DNA of 64,000 nt from Geothrix sp. 21YS21S-4 (lineage in GTDB: Bacteria > Acidobacteriota > Holophagae > Holophagales > Holophagaceae): contig NZ_CP132719.1 of NCBI RefSeq assembly GCF_030845995.1, positions 1,860,001-1,924,000 of the forward strand. The letters are read 5' to 3'. This document shows positions 43,613 to 52,423 of this stretch, piece by piece; the first letter of the stretch is position 1; each line of letters opens with the position of its first letter. The notes below the pieces were generated by a model. The model had not been told where the DNA came from. It saw only the letters and a list, made by a program, of their open reading frames with translations, and searched no databases. Made by a program: the position numbers and the translations under genes.

Positions 43613-44500
43613 ATGGACATCCAGCGCATCGGCGTCGTCGGCTGCGGACTCATGGGCGCGGGCATCGCCCAGTGCGCGGCGGAGGCGGGCTACGCCGTCC
43701 ACGTGAAGGAAGCCGACGAAACCCTCCTCGCCAAGGGCCTGGCGCGCATCCGGAGCGCCTGGGAGCGCGGCGTCGCAAAGGGGAAGCTCACGGAACAGCA
43801 GAAGGCCGGCTTCGACACCCGCCTCCACGGAACCACCGCCTTCGCCGCCCTGGCGGACTGCGATCTGGTGGTGGAAGCGGTGCCCGAGCGGCTGGACCTG
43901 AAGCTCCGCGCCTTCGCCGAACTGGATGCGGTGTTGGCTCCGACTGCCCTGCTGTGCACCAACACCTCCAGCCTTTCCGTGGCCCAACTCGGTCCCGCGC
44001 TGGCCCCCGCCCGCGTGCCCCGGCTGGCCGGGCTCCACTTCTTCAACCCCGTTCCCGCCATGCCTCTGGTGGAAATCGTCCGCACCCTCGCCACGGACGA
44101 GCCCACCCTGGCCGCCCTCCGCGCCTTCGTCGGCAGGCTGGGCAAGACCGCCGTCCTGGCGCCCGACGCGCCGGGATTCGTCGTCAACCGCCTCCTGGTG
44201 CCCTACCTCCTGGACGCCATGCGCTGTGCCGAGCAGCGCCTCGCCACCACGGAGGACATCGATACCGGCATGAAGCTGGGCTGCGGCCACCCCATGGGGC
44301 CGTTGCACCTCAGCGACTTCATCGGGCTCGACACCATGCAAAGCGTCGCGGAAGTCCTGTTCGAGGCCTTCGGCGAGCCGCGGTTCAAGGCTCCTTCCCT
44401 CCTCCGCCAGCTCGTGGCGGCGGGCCGCCTGGGCCGCAAATCAGGGGCCGGCTTCTACGGGTGGGAAGGCGACAAGCGCCTGGAAGCCCTTCCGCTGTAG
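43613..44500 (+). CDS. 3-hydroxyacyl-CoA (3-hydroxybutyryl-CoA) dehydrogenase
   Basis: 295 residues. NAD motif GVVGCGLMGAGIAQ (7-20), catalytic His in LHFFNPVP with Glu downstream, NTSSLSV and PGFVVNRLLVPYL, and C-terminal HPMGPLHLSDFIGLD. Typical single-domain Hbd. It oxidises or forms 3-hydroxybutyryl-CoA in fatty-acid or branched-acid metabolism. No acyl-CoA partner genes adjoin. Confidence 0.9.
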   Translation: MDIQRIGVVGCGLMGAGIAQCAAEAGYAVHVKEADETLLAKGLARIRSAWERGVAKGKLTEQQKAGFDTRLHGTTAFAALADCDLVVEAVPERLDLKLRAFAELDAVLAPTALLCTNTSSLSVAQLGPALAPARVPRLAGLHFFNPVPAMPLVEIVRTLATDEPTLAALRAFVGRLGKTAVLAPDAPGFVVNRLLVPYLLDAMRCAEQRLATTEDIDTGMKLGCGHPMGPLHLSDFIGLDTMQSVAEVLFEAFGEPRFKAPSLLRQLVAAGRLGRKSGAGFYGWEGDKRLEALPL

Positions 44501-44512
44501 GCGGGCCGATCC

Positions 44513-44863
44513 GTGCTGGACGTCCTGTTCCTCCCCGCGGCCGCGCTCCTGGGGCTGGCCCTCCTCGCCGCCCGGCGCGGGGATTTCCGGCTCCACGGCC
44601 AATTGGCCGCCCTGGCGGCGACCGTGGTGTTCCTGCGCGTCTCGCTCTATGCCCGCGACCTCACGGCCCTCCACCGGGCGCTGTGGCTGGCCCTGCTGGC
44701 CGCGGCCACGGGGACGCTCGCCCTCGGCAGCCTGGCCCTGGCCTGGCGGGAAGCCCGCAGTCCTCGCGCCTGGGCGCCACGGACCCACCGCGCCGCCGGA
44801 GCTCTCACCCTCGCCCTTGCCGCCGTCACCATCATTCTCTGGCTGCTTCGCGACCGGCGCTGA
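44513..44863 (+). CDS. Small four-helix membrane protein of unknown function
   Basis: 116 residues from a GTG 12 bp after the dehydrogenase stop. Four hydrophobic segments (about 4-19, 28-46, 56-78, 92-112). No family recognised. The stop abuts the convergent response regulator. Confidence 0.55.
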   Translation: MLDVLFLPAAALLGLALLAARRGDFRLHGQLAALAATVVFLRVSLYARDLTALHRALWLALLAAATGTLALGSLALAWREARSPRAWAPRTHRAAGALTLALAAVTIILWLLRDRR

Positions 44864-45547
44864 TCAGAGCCCCAACACCCGCCTCACCTCTTCCATCCGC
44901 CGGCGGCTGATGGAAAGTCGGCCACCGCCCAGGATCAACTCGTCTTCCGCCGTGAGCTCCCGCACCGCCTCCAGCCGCACCAGCGCGTTGCGGTGGACGC
45001 GCAGAAACCCGTGGTCGGAGAGGCGCTCCTCCCAGTGGAGCAGCGTGCCGTCGACGGGCAGCCGCCCCTCCGCCGTCCACGCCATACAATCCCCCAGATC
45101 CGCCACCAGCGCGTCCACCTCCTCGGGCCGCAAGAGGCGCGTCGTCCCCTTTTTCCGCACGGGCAGGCGGAGCCACTCCTTCTGGAGCGGTTCGTCCTTG
45201 GGCCGGATGCGCGAGAGCGCCTGGGCCACCGCGATCCGCGAGATCGGCTTCAGGAGGTAGTGCACGGCGCCGCCCGCGAAGGCTTCGATCGCGTGCTGGG
45301 GATAGGCCGTCACGAAGACCAGCCCGGGGCGCGGCTCAGGCAGCAGGTGCATCAGCTCCGTGCCCTTGATCCCCGGCATTTCGATGTCGAGGAACACCGC
45401 GTCCGGCCGATGCTCCGCGATGGCGGCCAAACCCACCCGCCCGTTTTCCGCCGCCCCCACCACCGCCACGCCGGGAAGCTCCGACAGCAGCTCCACCAGA
45501 TGCTCCCGGGCGAGAGGCTCATCCTCGACGACCACGACGCGGATCAT
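44864..45547 (-). CDS. LytTR-family response regulator (pair 1)
   Basis: 227 residues from ATG 45547, which overlaps the kinase stop (ATGA). Receiver domain: EDEP acidic pair, phospho-Asp in AVFLDIEMPG (about 54), T in VTAYPQHA, K in LKPIS. C-terminal LytTR DNA-binding domain about 125-225 (FLRVHRNALVRLEAVREL). A transcription regulator; LytTR proteins usually bind direct repeats. Target genes unknown. Confidence 0.9.
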   Translation of the reverse strand: MIRVVVVEDEPLAREHLVELLSELPGVAVVGAAENGRVGLAAIAEHRPDAVFLDIEMPGIKGTELMHLLPEPRPGLVFVTAYPQHAIEAFAGGAVHYLLKPISRIAVAQALSRIRPKDEPLQKEWLRLPVRKKGTTRLLRPEEVDALVADLGDCMAWTAEGRLPVDGTLLHWEERLSDHGFLRVHRNALVRLEAVRELTAEDELILGGGRLSISRRRMEEVRRVLGL

Positions 45548-46545
45548 GCCTGCCTCCACCGAATGCCCACCCGGTGCCTCCCCTCCACCCTGTCCAATAC
45601 CAGGTCCTCAGGTTTCTCAAGCCGCTGGCGCAGAGTCTCCAGCGCGGTGCCCGTGCCCTTCTGGGGACTGACTCCGGTGCCGGGATCCTCTACCCAGATC
45701 CAGAGCACGCCCTCTCTGCGCTCGGCACCGATGCGCACCTCCCCGCCCTGCTCCAAGGGCGCCACACCGTGTTTCACCGCATTCTCCACCAGCACCTGCA
45801 GGGACAGGGGCGGGATCTGCGCGGTCTCCAGGGATTCGGGGATATCGATGACGACCCGGAGCCGGTCCCCCAGCCGCGCCTGCTCAATGCCCAGGTAGGC
45901 TTCGACAAACTCCAGTTCCTGCTTGAGGGGAAGCGTGGGCTCATCCGCCACGGCAATGACCTGGCGGAAGAGCTGGGCGAGGCGCTCGGTGGTGGCCTGC
46001 GCCCCTCGGGGATCCTGCTCGATCTGCGCGTGGAGCGTATTCAGCGTGTTGAAGATGAAGTGCGGTGCCAGCTTGGCGCGCAGGGCTTGTTCCCGGGCAG
46101 CCAGCAGATCGAAATTCGCGCGCTGGGAGGCCAGTGCCTGCTCCATGACGAAGACCATGCATCCGAAGATCAGCAGGGGCAGGAGAAGAGGATGCCAGGC
46201 CAGATCCGTAAAGGGACGGATCGTCATCACGAAGGCGAGGCAGACCAGAACCATCGGCAGAGCGCCCTTCCAGCCGGCGATGAGTCCCTTGGAGCGCTTC
46301 TGCTCAATCCGCATCCGCTCGGATTCAACCGCAAGGGCGGCCAGCCACCAGACGAGAAAGGTGCCGGCCAGGATGCCCAGGGCAGCGGGAACCGACCACC
46401 AGGCATCGGCGTTCAGGACGGACAGGAGGGGCCGTTGCAACAGGCAGAAGGTGAGCCCGACACGATACAACCACCAGAAACCGCTGCCTCGTCGCTGCCG
46501 TTGTAACTGATCCCGCTCGCACATCAGGCTGGATGGCATGGCCAT
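45544..46545 (-). CDS. LytS/YehU-type sensor histidine kinase (pair 1)
   Basis: 333 residues. Four N-terminal helices (about 25-150), a coiled linker, then a His_kinase domain with the motif LAPHFIFNTLNTLHAQ (phospho-His in PHF) and an ATPase with LQVLVENAVKHG and EDPGTGVS. No extracytoplasmic sensor domain. GGAGGGG precedes ATG 46545. It is the first gene of the coupled pair. Confidence 0.9.
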   Translation of the reverse strand: MAMPSSLMCERDQLQRQRRGSGFWWLYRVGLTFCLLQRPLLSVLNADAWWSVPAALGILAGTFLVWWLAALAVESERMRIEQKRSKGLIAGWKGALPMVLVCLAFVMTIRPFTDLAWHPLLLPLLIFGCMVFVMEQALASQRANFDLLAAREQALRAKLAPHFIFNTLNTLHAQIEQDPRGAQATTERLAQLFRQVIAVADEPTLPLKQELEFVEAYLGIEQARLGDRLRVVIDIPESLETAQIPPLSLQVLVENAVKHGVAPLEQGGEVRIGAERREGVLWIWVEDPGTGVSPQKGTGTALETLRQRLEKPEDLVLDRVEGRHRVGIRWRQA

Positions 46546-46635
46546 GGCCCCTCCCTGGTCTTGCCCAAGCCTGAGGGGTTCCAGCCCCAGAAATCGGGCA
46601 ACCCGGTGGGCGGATCAACGCCCAACATGAACGGC

Positions 46636-47940
46636 TTACCAGGCGTCCTGAACGGTCTTCCCCGCCTGAGCGTGCGCCAGGGCCTTCAGTCCGATGTCCC
46701 GGCGGAGCTGCATGCCGGGCCACTGGACGTGGGGCAGCGCGGCTTCCAAGGCTGCACGGGCTGCGGCGAGGTCCGGGGCGGAGGCGGCGAGGTTCAGCAC
46801 GCGGCCTCCATTCGTCACCCACTGTCCATCCTGCTTTCGGGTGCCGGCGTGGATCACGGTGGCGGCGGGGGTTTCGATGGAAATGGGCACGCCCTTCTTG
46901 GCGCCTTCCGGATAGTCCTCCGCCGCCAGCACCATGGCGATGGCGGTGTGGGGCTTCAGCTTCACGTCGCGGGAAGCCAGCCGGCCTTCGGCGACTTCCA
47001 AGAGGAGCCCAGCCAGATCCTCGTCCAGGAGCTGCATCAGGACCTGGGTCTCCGGATCTCCGAAGCGGACGTTGTATTCCAGCAGCTTGGGGCCGGAGGC
47101 CGTCCACATGACACCCAGGAACAACACGCCCCGGGCCGTCAGCCCGTCCCGGCGAAGCCCCTGGACCGTCGGTTCCACCAGTTCGACGTGCATCCGCGCC
47201 ACATCTTCCGGCCTGAGGAAGGGAATGGGCCCGAAGGCGCCCATCCCGCCGGTGTTGGGTCCGCGGTCCCCTTCGAAGATCCGCTTGTGGTCCTGGCAGG
47301 CGGGCAGCAGGGCGCAGGTCCCGCGATCGGCGTCCGCATTCACCAGGACGTGCAGGGACAACTCCATCCCCACCAGCGGCTCCTCGAACACCACCGTGCG
47401 GCTGGCGTCGCCGAACTGGCCCGCCATGAACGCCCGGAAGGTCTCCAGGGCCTCCGCTTCATTCTGGGCCAGCACCACGCCTTTTCCCGCGGCCAGCCCA
47501 TCCGCCTTGAGGACGATGGGATAGCCGTAGGACCACCTGTGAATCAGGGCTTCGCCCTCTTCCAGATCCGCGACGGTGTGGCTGGCGGCACAGGGGATGC
47601 CGTGGCGCACCATGAAATCCTTGGCGAAGGCCTTGCTCCCTTCCAGGCGGGCCGTGGCCGCGTCGTGGCCGAAGACCGGGATGCCCAACGCCCGGACGGC
47701 ATCCGCCACGCCCCCCACCAGCGGCAACTCGGGCCCGGCCACCACCAGGTCCGGCCGGTGGGCAGTGCACCAGGCCGCAACCGAAGCGGGATCCTCCAGA
47801 TCGAGGGAAACGCAGGTGCCCAATTCCGCGAGAGCGTCGCTCCCCGGCGCCGACACCAGGTCCACGGGGGTGGAAGCGGCCTTCAGCTTGAGGGCCAGCG
47901 CGTGTTCCCGGCCGCCCGAACCGAGGAGCAGGATCTTCAT
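46636..47940 (-). CDS. purD: Phosphoribosylamine--glycine ligase PurD
   Basis: 434 residues, normal length. N-terminal LLLGSGGREHALA, ATP-grasp segments KADGLAAGKGV and GDRGPNTGGMGAF, and YNVRFGDPETQ. Second step of purine synthesis. GGAGG lies five bases before ATG 47940. No other pur gene is adjacent. Confidence 0.95.
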   Translation of the reverse strand: MKILLLGSGGREHALALKLKAASTPVDLVSAPGSDALAELGTCVSLDLEDPASVAAWCTAHRPDLVVAGPELPLVGGVADAVRALGIPVFGHDAATARLEGSKAFAKDFMVRHGIPCAASHTVADLEEGEALIHRWSYGYPIVLKADGLAAGKGVVLAQNEAEALETFRAFMAGQFGDASRTVVFEEPLVGMELSLHVLVNADADRGTCALLPACQDHKRIFEGDRGPNTGGMGAFGPIPFLRPEDVARMHVELVEPTVQGLRRDGLTARGVLFLGVMWTASGPKLLEYNVRFGDPETQVLMQLLDEDLAGLLLEVAEGRLASRDVKLKPHTAIAMVLAAEDYPEGAKKGVPISIETPAATVIHAGTRKQDGQWVTNGGRVLNLAASAPDLAAARAALEAALPHVQWPGMQLRRDIGLKALAHAQAGKTVQDAW

Positions 47941-48047
47941 ACCGCCTCCAATCCTCCAGTATTCCGGAAAGAGCGTCGGCGATGAAGCGCGACCGCCCAG
48001 GGATGCCACATCTCCGGACGGGATACCTGTCCGCACAGAAAGGCGGG

Positions 48048-48098
48048 TTGACAGAGGACCGTGTGCTCCCTAATCTGATTTATTGAGACTTAGTCTCA
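48048..48098 (+). promoter_or_regulatory. Promoter of tonB with a Fur-like 7-1-7 palindrome at the start site
   Basis: A consensus TTGACA (48048-48053), a 17-bp spacer and TAATCT (48071-48076) predict a start near 48083. The perfect inverted repeat TGAGACT-T-AGTCTCA (48084-48098) lies immediately downstream. It has the 7-1-7 layout of Fur-family boxes (TGATAAT-N-ATTATCA) and matches 10 of 14 arm bases. A repressor bound here would block transcription. Confidence 0.55.
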
Positions 48099-48112
48099 TG
48101 ATTGGATTGACC

Positions 48113-48925
48113 ATGTCCCATTCGGTTCCCTCTTCCTTTCCCGTTCCCGTGCGCCGTTCGACTCCGGAATCCGCCTCTTCTTCCCAGGCTGCGACCTCCC
48201 TGGAGGACTTGGTCTATGTGCCCTCCCTGCTCGGCCCCAATGCCCCTCTGCGGCGGGGCAATCGGGGCTGGGCCATGGGGTTGAGCCTGGCGATCTACGG
48301 CATCCTGGGCACCGGCGTGGTGATCATCGGCGCGCAATCGGCGGAGCTGGTGGCCACCCCGAGGATCGTCAGCGTGGACCTGATCGAGGAGATCCCCCTC
48401 CTGGCTCCGCCGCCTCCCCCTCCGCCGGCTCCCGTGACCCAGTCGTCCGGGCCGGTCCGCACGGCCGAGACCACGGAGTCCCAGCCCATCGTCCCCGAGG
48501 TCCCCACGGAGATTCCTGTGCCCTCCACCCCCGTGGCCTCGTTTGGAGGCTCCGGCGTCACCGGCGGCGTGCCGGGGGGGGTGGCCGGCGGCGTCGCGGG
48601 AGGAGCCGTGGGCGGCGTGGTGGGTGGCACCGTCGGGGGGATCGTCCCTCCCAAGTTCGACGCGGCCTATCTCCAGAACCCGGCCCCCGACTATCCCTCC
48701 CTGTCCCGCCGCCTGCGGGAGGAGGGACGGGTGGTTCTCCGCGTCCTCGTGAAGGAGGACGGTTCCCCCGAGCGCATCGAACTGAAGCAGACCAGCGGGC
48801 ACAACCGCCTGGACCAGGCCGCTCTGGACGCCGTCCGCCGCTGGCGCTTCACGCCGGCCCGGCGGGGATCCGACCAGCTGGCCGCCTGGGTGCTCGTTCC
48901 CCTCAGCTTCTCCCTGGAAGCCTAG
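48113..48925 (+). CDS. tonB: Energy transducer TonB
   Basis: 270 residues from ATG 48113; an in-frame ATG at 48098 lies in the palindrome. One N-terminal helix (about 58-80) anchors it in the inner membrane. A proline run (PPPPPPPAP) and a glycine-rich linker of GGV-type repeats (about 145-175) span the periplasm, then the TonB C-terminal domain (YPSLSRRLREEGRVVLRVLV; ALDAVRRWRFTPA). It couples the proton-motive force to outer-membrane receptors; exbBD genes were not seen. The Gly-rich linker in place of a longer Pro/Lys one is somewhat unusual. Confidence 0.9.
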   Translation: MSHSVPSSFPVPVRRSTPESASSSQAATSLEDLVYVPSLLGPNAPLRRGNRGWAMGLSLAIYGILGTGVVIIGAQSAELVATPRIVSVDLIEEIPLLAPPPPPPPAPVTQSSGPVRTAETTESQPIVPEVPTEIPVPSTPVASFGGSGVTGGVPGGVAGGVAGGAVGGVVGGTVGGIVPPKFDAAYLQNPAPDYPSLSRRLREEGRVVLRVLVKEDGSPERIELKQTSGHNRLDQAALDAVRRWRFTPARRGSDQLAAWVLVPLSFSLEA

Positions 48926-48948
48926 GCTTCCTTTCTTTCCCCTTCGAG

Positions 48949-48975
48949 GCCGCCCGCGAGGGCGGCTTTCTTTTA
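48949..48975 (+). terminator. Rho-independent terminator of tonB
   Basis: Stem GCCGCCC/GGGCGGC with loop GCGA, followed by TTTCTTTTA. Confidence 0.88.
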
Positions 48976-49193
48976 TCTCCCCGTACGGAATCAACGCCGG
49001 CTTTCGCCAACCTCCGGTCCGCCCCGCGTGGGGGTGGCTTCGCCCCATTCGAGGCCGGCTCGCCCCTCACCCATGGCACAGGAGAGGCGGCCTCCGCATC
49101 TTGGGCGGCATCCACTCCGCCCGCCGCACCGCAGCTCCGGGCTTCCCTTCACCCGCGCCGGCTCCGCTCCGGCCGCCCTTTTCCGGAGGCACC
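48976..49193. other. Spacer upstream of the small exported protein
   Basis: About 220 bp, rich in C, without a credible gene or a recognised promoter. The ribosome site GGAGG of the next gene is at its end. Confidence 0.4.
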
Positions 49194-49769
49194 ATGAACC
49201 GCATCTCGACAACCCTCGCCGTGGCCGCGGTGGCCCTCGCCGGGCTGGCGCTCCAGGCCGAGGACTTCCAGTCCCTGATGAAGACCACCCAGGCCACCTG
49301 GCCGGAGAAGCGGCACATCGGCGTGGTCTGCGACTTCAACGCCAGCCGCGAACAGGTGATGGACCTGGCCCGGGCGGCGGGCGAAGGCGCCCTGATCACC
49401 GTGGCCGACACCCGCCGGGTGGAGCACGCCACCTCCGCCGCGCACGTGATCGCCAACCGCCACGCCGACTACGTGGTGCTGCTCCCCGGCGACCGGATGT
49501 TCCGGGACGGTTCGTTCGGCGCCACCGTGGCCATCAACGGACTGGCCGCCCGCGGCGTGCCCGCCCTCGGCACCACCTCCACGGCCCTCAAGCAGGGCGC
49601 GGCGTTCAGCATCGGCGACGGGACGAACGGAGAACTGCTGGTCGCGGACCGCCTCATCGGGACCGTGGACGTGATCCTCCCCAACCGCGCCACCCTCAGC
49701 CAGAAAGCCGCCCTGGTCCTGCGCCAGGAGGGAATGGCCACCATCGCCGTGCACGCCGCCGCGGAATGA
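49194..49769 (+). CDS. Exported protein of unknown function
   Basis: 191 residues from ATG 49194 with GGAGG five bases upstream. Signal peptide ending near LALQAEDF. The mature part alternates strands and helices (HIGVVCDFNASREQVMDLA, DYVVLLPGD, VDVILPNRATL) like a periplasmic Rossmann-type fold, reminiscent of a half substrate-binding protein, but no family is recognised. Monocistronic, with a hairpin behind it. Confidence 0.7.
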   Translation: MNRISTTLAVAAVALAGLALQAEDFQSLMKTTQATWPEKRHIGVVCDFNASREQVMDLARAAGEGALITVADTRRVEHATSAAHVIANRHADYVVLLPGDRMFRDGSFGATVAINGLAARGVPALGTTSTALKQGAAFSIGDGTNGELLVADRLIGTVDVILPNRATLSQKAALVLRQEGMATIAVHAAAE

Positions 49770-49783
49770 CGCGCGCGAATCCC

Positions 49784-49814
49784 CCGAAGGGCCCGGTTCC
49801 ACCGGGCCCTTCGG
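49784..49814. terminator. Strong hairpin between convergent genes
   Basis: A perfect 14-bp stem (CCGAAGGGCCCGGT and complement) with a 3-base loop between the exported-protein gene and the pair-2 response regulator. No T run on either side, so it may rely on other factors. Confidence 0.6.
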
Positions 49815-49817
49815 CGT

Positions 49818-50570
49818 TCACAGCCATTCGCCGAACTGCTCGCGGAAGGTGCGGCTCAGGGTCAGCCGGGTGCCGTCGCGCATGATCACGAGGTAGTCGC
49901 CGCCGGTCCAGGGCTGGAATTCCTTGATGCAATCCAGGTTCACGATGGCGGAGCGGTGGATGCGGCGGAACTGGGCGGGATCGAGCCGCGCCAGCAGGCC
50001 CGACAGCGTCTGGCGGAGGAGGTGCGACGTGCCCTCCACGTGCAGCCGGACGTAGTTGTCCTCCGCCTCGATCCACTGGAGCGCCGCGGTCTTCACCAGG
50101 AAGTGGCGGTCCCCCTGCTTCACCAGCAGGCGGTCCACCCAGGGGCGCTCCCGCCGGAGGCCCGCCATCAGCGCCTCCAGGTCAGGACGCTGGGGGGCGG
50201 CCCGCTCCCCGCACCAGCGCCGGGCCCGCTCCAGGGCCTGATGAAAGCGCTCCGGCGAGAAGGGCTTGAGGAGGTAGTCGAGGGCGTGGACCTCGAAGGC
50301 CCGCAGGGCGTGCTGATCGTAGGCCGTGACGAACAGCGTGGGCGGCATCCGGTCGGGGCCCACCGCCTCCACCACGCCGAAGCCGTCCAGCTCCGGCATC
50401 TGGATGTCCAGGAAGACCAGATCCGGCGCCAGCTCCTCGATGGCCCTGACGGCATCCAGGCCGTGGGCGCATTCGCCCGCGATCTCGACGTCGGGCGTCG
50501 CCCGCAGCAGGTAGCGGATCCGCTGCCGGGCCAGGGCCTCGTCGTCCACGAGCAGGGCGCGCAGGGTCAT
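49818..50570 (-). CDS. LytTR-family response regulator (pair 2)
   Basis: 250 residues. Receiver: VDDEAL, phospho-Asp in LVFLDIQMPELDG (about 55), VTAYDQHA and LLKPFS. LytTR domain about 145-248 (EAEDNYVRLHVEG and FRRIHRSAIVNLDCIKEF). ATG 50570 overlaps the kinase stop. It is more canonical in its LytTR half than pair 1. Confidence 0.92.
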   Translation of the reverse strand: MTLRALLVDDEALARQRIRYLLRATPDVEIAGECAHGLDAVRAIEELAPDLVFLDIQMPELDGFGVVEAVGPDRMPPTLFVTAYDQHALRAFEVHALDYLLKPFSPERFHQALERARRWCGERAAPQRPDLEALMAGLRRERPWVDRLLVKQGDRHFLVKTAALQWIEAEDNYVRLHVEGTSHLLRQTLSGLLARLDPAQFRRIHRSAIVNLDCIKEFQPWTGGDYLVIMRDGTRLTLSRTFREQFGEWL

Positions 50571-51652
50571 CCCGCCTCCAGGCCAGCGTCGTCCAGCGGA
50601 AGGCGCAGGGTCACGAGGGTCCCGCGGCTGGGCGCCCCCAGCAGATCGATGTGGTGGCGCCCCTTGTACAGCAGCCCCAGCCGCGCCCGGACATTGCCCA
50701 GGCCCACGCCTTCCCGACCGGCCTTGAAGCCCTCGCCGTCATCCTGGACCTCGATCACCAGGCTGCCGGCCGCCCGGGAGGCGCGGATCCGCAGCGTCCC
50801 GCCTCGCTGGCGGTCGGACAGGCCGTGCTTGAGGGCGTTCTCCACCAGCGGCTGGAGGATGAAGCTGGGCACCCGCAAATCCAGCAGCTCCGGCGGGATG
50901 TCCAGCGCCACCTGGAGCCGCTCCTGGAAGCGCACCTGTTCGATCGCCAGGTAGGCCTGGATGAAGGCCAGTTCCTTGCGGAGCGGCACGAACTGGTCCG
51001 GCGGCGCGTCCAACGTCATCCGGAGGAAATCGCCCAGGCGGCTGATCATGCCGTCGGCGCCGTCGGGATTCGCGTGGACCAGGGCCGAGATCGAATTGAG
51101 GGTGTTGAACAGGAAGTGGGGCTGAAGCTGCATCCGCAATGCGAGGTTCTGGGCCTCGGCGAAGCGGGCCTCGAGCTGGGCGGCTTCTACTTCGCGGGCC
51201 TTGTACTTCCGGTAGATCCGCAGCCCGTGGAACGCGGCCACCACGGCCCACATGAACAGCAGGTTCGTGTGGAAATAGGCTCGGTAGAACTGCGGCAGCC
51301 CCTTGCGGACCATCGCCAGGTCCCAGAGCCGGCCACCGCTGCCCTGCTCCATTCCCACGGAGAGGAGGTAGGCCACGAACAGTCCCAAAGCCGCCGCCGC
51401 GACGCTGGCCGCGAGGTGCAGCCCCCAGATTTTCCACTGCGATCGCGACAAGGCCTCGAGGGGATGGCGATCCGCGAGCCGGATCAGGAAGAGCCCCAGC
51501 AGGCCCCAGACCCCGTTCTGGAGGAGGTTCACGCCCAGCGTCCGCAGCCACGGCGCGGACGGATACATGGCCAGGTCCCAGGTGGCCATGTACAGCCCCA
51601 TGAGCGCCCAGAGGCCCCAGTACCACCGCCATTTCATGCCCGCGGAATCCAT
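50567..51652 (-). CDS. LytS/YehU-type sensor histidine kinase (pair 2)
   Basis: 361 residues from ATG 51652; a TTG six bases upstream is possible. Four N-terminal helices, a coiled linker, then the motif LQPHFLFNTLNSISAL and ATPase boxes LQPLVENALKHG and DDGEGF. No extracytoplasmic domain is evident. Coupled with the downstream regulator through an ATGA overlap. Confidence 0.92.
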   Translation of the reverse strand: MDSAGMKWRWYWGLWALMGLYMATWDLAMYPSAPWLRTLGVNLLQNGVWGLLGLFLIRLADRHPLEALSRSQWKIWGLHLAASVAAAALGLFVAYLLSVGMEQGSGGRLWDLAMVRKGLPQFYRAYFHTNLLFMWAVVAAFHGLRIYRKYKAREVEAAQLEARFAEAQNLALRMQLQPHFLFNTLNSISALVHANPDGADGMISRLGDFLRMTLDAPPDQFVPLRKELAFIQAYLAIEQVRFQERLQVALDIPPELLDLRVPSFILQPLVENALKHGLSDRQRGGTLRIRASRAAGSLVIEVQDDGEGFKAGREGVGLGNVRARLGLLYKGRHHIDLLGAPSRGTLVTLRLPLDDAGLEAG

Positions 51653-51803
51653 GGTCAAAGCCTAGAAGGACCGCGTTCCGCCCGCCAGCGGCCAGGGGCG
51701 AGCCGAGGGATTCGGGGGGCGGCCGCCGGCCCTTCGAAAAACCGTCCGAATCCGCTTCCGGCGGGAGCCCGGGACCGGTAGCATGAGGCCGCCGGAGGCT
51801 CCC

Positions 51804-52349
51804 ATGGCGACGATCACCCTGAACGGCCAGCCCATCCGCACCAGCGGCGAACTCCCCACCGTCGGATTCGCCACCCCCGACTTCACGCTGACGCGGACGG
51901 ATCTCCAGGACCTCACCAACGTCTCGCTGGAGGGCAAGCGTGTCCTCCTGAGCATCTTCCCCAGCCTCGACACGGCCCTGTGCGCCCACAGCATGCGGAC
52001 CTTCGACGCCCTCACCAAGGACCTCGTGGATACGGTCCTGCTGTGCGTCTCCATGGACCTGCCCTTCGCGCAGGATCTCTTCTGCGGGAGCGAGCGCCTG
52101 GAGCGCGCGATTCCCGTCTCCGCCTTCCGCCACCCGAACTTCGGAAAGGCGTTCGGCATCACCCTGCAGGAAGGTCCCCTGCGGGGCCTGCTCGCCCGCG
52201 CCGTGGTGGCCCTGGACGAGAACGGCACCGTCGTCCACACCCAGCTCGTGCCCGAGCTGACGGACGAGCCCGACTACGACCTCGCCATCCACGCCATCCG
52301 GAACCACCACCATCCCTGCCCCGAAGACGCCTTCGACAGTTCCGAGTAG
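51804..52349 (+). CDS. tpx: Thiol peroxidase Tpx
   Basis: 181 residues from ATG 51804 with GGAGG six bases before. The peroxidatic Cys is in PSLDTALCAHS and the resolving Cys in DLPFAQDLFCGSERL, the atypical 2-Cys arrangement of Tpx. It reduces hydroperoxides in the cytoplasm (or periplasm in some species) using thioredoxin. It has its own terminator. Confidence 0.95.
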   Translation: MATITLNGQPIRTSGELPTVGFATPDFTLTRTDLQDLTNVSLEGKRVLLSIFPSLDTALCAHSMRTFDALTKDLVDTVLLCVSMDLPFAQDLFCGSERLERAIPVSAFRHPNFGKAFGITLQEGPLRGLLARAVVALDENGTVVHTQLVPELTDEPDYDLAIHAIRNHHHPCPEDAFDSSE

Positions 52350-52369
52350 AAGCGGCTCTCTCGACAGAA

Positions 52370-52405
52370 GAAGCCCCGAGGGATCTCCCCGAGGCTTCCT
52401 TTTTT
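52370..52405 (+). terminator. Rho-independent terminator of tpx
   Basis: GAAGCC/GGCTTC outer stem with inner GGG/CCCC pairing, then CTTTTTT. Confidence 0.8.
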
Positions 52406-52423
52406 GGGACCGCGAGCGCGGGT

